Assembly (NCBI GenBank): GCA_902478945.1
Contig: CABSMX010000051.1
Location: 1-14,240 of the forward strand
Reading direction: 5' to 3'
Length of the DNA stretch: 14,240 bases
Source of the DNA: an uncultured Collinsella sp.
GTDB lineage: Bacteria; Actinomycetota; Coriobacteriia; Coriobacteriales; Coriobacteriaceae
The position numbers and the translations under genes were made by a program. The notes under the pieces were generated by a model that did no database searches, was not told the origin of the DNA, and worked only from the letters and a program-made list of their open reading frames with translations. The first letter of the stretch is position 1. Every line of letters begins with the position of its first letter. Positions 12,798-14,240 of this stretch are shown here, piece after piece.

Positions 12798-13718
12798 TTA
12801 CACGCGCAGATAGCGGCGCATAGCGATGGCGGAACCAAAGAGACCGATAATGACGCCGACCAAAATCAGCGCGGCGTAGGTCACCAGGTAGTACTGCATC
12901 GGCAGCGCAAACGACATCCAGCCGATGCTCTCCTGCAGACGCGGAACCATCAGGTTACGCAGCAGCTCCAGCACGCCGATGGAAAGCAGCGAGCCCAAAA
13001 TGGCCTGCAGTACGCCCTCGGTAATGAACGGCCCGCGAATGAAGCCGTTGCTTGCGCCCACCAGACGCATAATCGCAATCTCACGACGACGCGCCGTAAT
13101 GGACAGGCGAATCGTGTTGTTAATGAAAATGAACGCGATAAAGGTCAGCAGGCCGACGAGCACCACAGCGGCGATACGGATGTAGTTCGTCACCTGGAAC
13201 AGGCGGCTCACTTCCTCCTGGCCGTACAGAACGCTCGCGTTAACATCGCCGTCGTCCGCGATCTTCTGAAAATCGGCGTTCTTCTTGAGCTTCTGGGCCG
13301 TGCTCTCGACCATGGACGGATCGTCCATCTCGATGGCAAACGAAGCCGGCAGCGGGTTCTGACCGTCGAGCGCGCTCATGGTAGCGTCGGCGTTGCCCGA
13401 CATCTTGCTCGTGAACTCGGCCAGCGCGTCGTCCTTGTCCTTGTACGTCACGGACTTGACGTTGCTCCACGTCTTGAGCTCGGCCTCAAAGGCCTGAACA
13501 TCTGCCTGGTCGGCGTCATCGCTAATAAAGGCGTTGATGACGACCTGATCCTCGACGGTGCCGATCACGGAGTTCAGCATCGCGGAACCCATAATGAACA
13601 GGCCGATGATAAACAGCGAAAGGAAGATCGTGATGACGGCGCCGAGCGAGGTGGTCCAGTTACGGAAGAAGTGGCTGATAGCCTCTTTGAGCGAATAGCC
13701 CACGTTAGTTGGTGCCAT
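12798..13718 (-). CDS. ftsX: Cell division protein FtsX
   Basis: A 306-residue inner-membrane protein that pairs with the ATPase FtsE and controls peptidoglycan hydrolases at the septum. One membrane helix is at about residues 25-46 (LGAVITIFLSLFIIGLFIMG). An extracytoplasmic domain follows (about 50-177) with the family motif NPLPASF at 121-127. Three further helices lie at about 178-200, 231-256 and 276-299. The cytoplasmic loop after the second helix reads RLSITARRREIAIMRLVGAS, the FtsX signature that contacts FtsE. The ATG at 13718 lies inside the end of ftsE (14-base overlap), so the two are translationally coupled. A strong terminator follows. Length and topology are normal. Confidence 0.96.
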   Translation of the reverse strand: MAPTNVGYSLKEAISHFFRNWTTSLGAVITIFLSLFIIGLFIMGSAMLNSVIGTVEDQVVINAFISDDADQADVQAFEAELKTWSNVKSVTYKDKDDALAEFTSKMSGNADATMSALDGQNPLPASFAIEMDDPSMVESTAQKLKKNADFQKIADDGDVNASVLYGQEEVSRLFQVTNYIRIAAVVLVGLLTFIAFIFINNTIRLSITARRREIAIMRLVGASNGFIRGPFITEGVLQAILGSLLSIGVLELLRNLMVPRLQESIGWMSFALPMQYYLVTYAALILVGVIIGLFGSAIAMRRYLRV

Positions 13719-14240
13719 AGTTGCCGTAACCTCCCCTCTCCTGGTCGCGGATTACGTGACCGCCCTCGAGGGCGATCACGCGACGGTGCATGCTATCGAC
13801 CATCTCGCGGTCGTGCGTGGCGACGATCACGGTGGTGCCGGTACGGTTAATACGCTCGAGCAGCTTCATAATGCCCAGCGAAATCGCCGGGTCGAGATTG
13901 CCCGTGGGCTCGTCGCAGATAAGCAGCGGCGGACGGTTGACCATAGCGCGGGCAACGGCGACACGCTGCTGCTCGCCACCGGACAGCTGATCGGGCAGAG
14001 AGTCCATCTGATCGGCCAGACCGACCAGACGAAGCACCTCGGGCACCTGGCTGCGAATGACGCCCTTGGGCTTGCCAATGCACTGCAGGGCAAACGCCAC
14101 GTTTTCGTAGGCGGTCTTCTGCGGCAGGAGCTTAAAGTCCTGGAACACGGCACCGATCTGGCGACGCAAGAACGGAACCTTGCGGTTCTTGATCTTCATG
14201 AGGTCCTGGCCGGCAACCAAAATGCGGCCGCTCGTCGGCT
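13705..14240 (-). CDS. ftsE: Cell division ATP-binding protein FtsE, C-terminal part
   Basis: The last 178 or so codons of the ABC-type ATPase that drives FtsX; the 5' end, with the Walker A motif, lies beyond the window edge. Visible elements in order are the strand GRILVAGQDLMKI, the Q-loop region RRQIGAVFQDFKLLPQKT (typical of FtsE), the ABC signature LSGGEQQRVAVARAM, Walker B LLICDEPTGNLDP, and the H-loop VIVATHDREMV. The end GYGNYGTN overlaps the ftsX start. The protein sits on the cytoplasmic side of the membrane with FtsX. Frame is open to the window edge, so no start was assigned. Confidence 0.96.
   Translation of the reverse strand, partial: PTSGRILVAGQDLMKIKNRKVPFLRRQIGAVFQDFKLLPQKTAYENVAFALQCIGKPKGVIRSQVPEVLRLVGLADQMDSLPDQLSGGEQQRVAVARAMVNRPPLLICDEPTGNLDPAISLGIMKLLERINRTGTTVIVATHDREMVDSMHRRVIALEGGHVIRDQERGGYGNYGTN

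Noticed and set aside
12774..13850. Open frame of 358 codons on the + strand
   Set aside because: Antisense to ftsX and the end of ftsE, both certain. Product is Gln/His/Arg-rich without family features.

Overview
The window is high-GC DNA (about 60% by eye) and reads like the chromosome of a Gram-positive actinobacterium, most probably a gut Coriobacteriia such as Collinsella. Pointers are the ftsE-ftsX / smpB neighbourhood, G1-U72 in tRNA-Glu, a split flavoredoxin/rubredoxin pair, a PTS-based muropeptide salvage operon, and many long perfect hairpins between genes. The genus is an inference. Only two protein genes, at 2-685 and 3909-4319, lie on the + strand; everything else is on the - strand.

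Left part (1-2003). An Nramp-type Mn/Fe transporter, cut by the window edge, converges on a small rubredoxin gene that follows a flavin reductase gene. About 370 bases between the two convergent genes carry two tandem 55-bp copies of one palindromic repeat (family A), an 85-bp hairpin (family B, copy 1) and the rubredoxin terminator. A third hairpin type (family C) lies just past the smpB stop.

Next (2004-4319). A TPR protein gene overlaps smpB and is probably translationally coupled to it. Genes for tRNA-Gln(CTG) and tRNA-Glu(CTC) share one promoter and one terminator. A short + strand gene looks like the N-terminal half of a MarR-associated protein without its DNA-binding part.

Middle (4392-9460). 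A thioredoxin-fold ArsC/Spx-like gene follows a complete N-acetylmuramic acid / muropeptide salvage operon in the order murR, murQ, murP, mupG. MurP imports and phosphorylates MurNAc or a MurNAc disaccharide. MupG splits the 6-phospho-disaccharide. MurQ turns MurNAc-6P into GlcNAc-6P and D-lactate. MurR is the SIS-domain regulator. A strong intrinsic terminator lies between murP and mupG, and a 23-bp palindrome lies upstream of murR.

Right part (9485-14240). A decayed VanZ-like fragment lies beside a serine recombinase gene that has inverted repeats upstream. Then come rnr (RNase R), a second copy of hairpin family B, and the cell-division pair ftsX and ftsE, with ftsE cut by the window edge. 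The ftsEX-rnr block and the TPR-smpB block look like two halves of one conserved neighbourhood with the mur/recombinase DNA between them.

I did not find a clearly new biochemical system. The most unusual content is the set of three different long-hairpin repeat families in intergenic DNA. Family B sits exactly against terminators in both of its copies.
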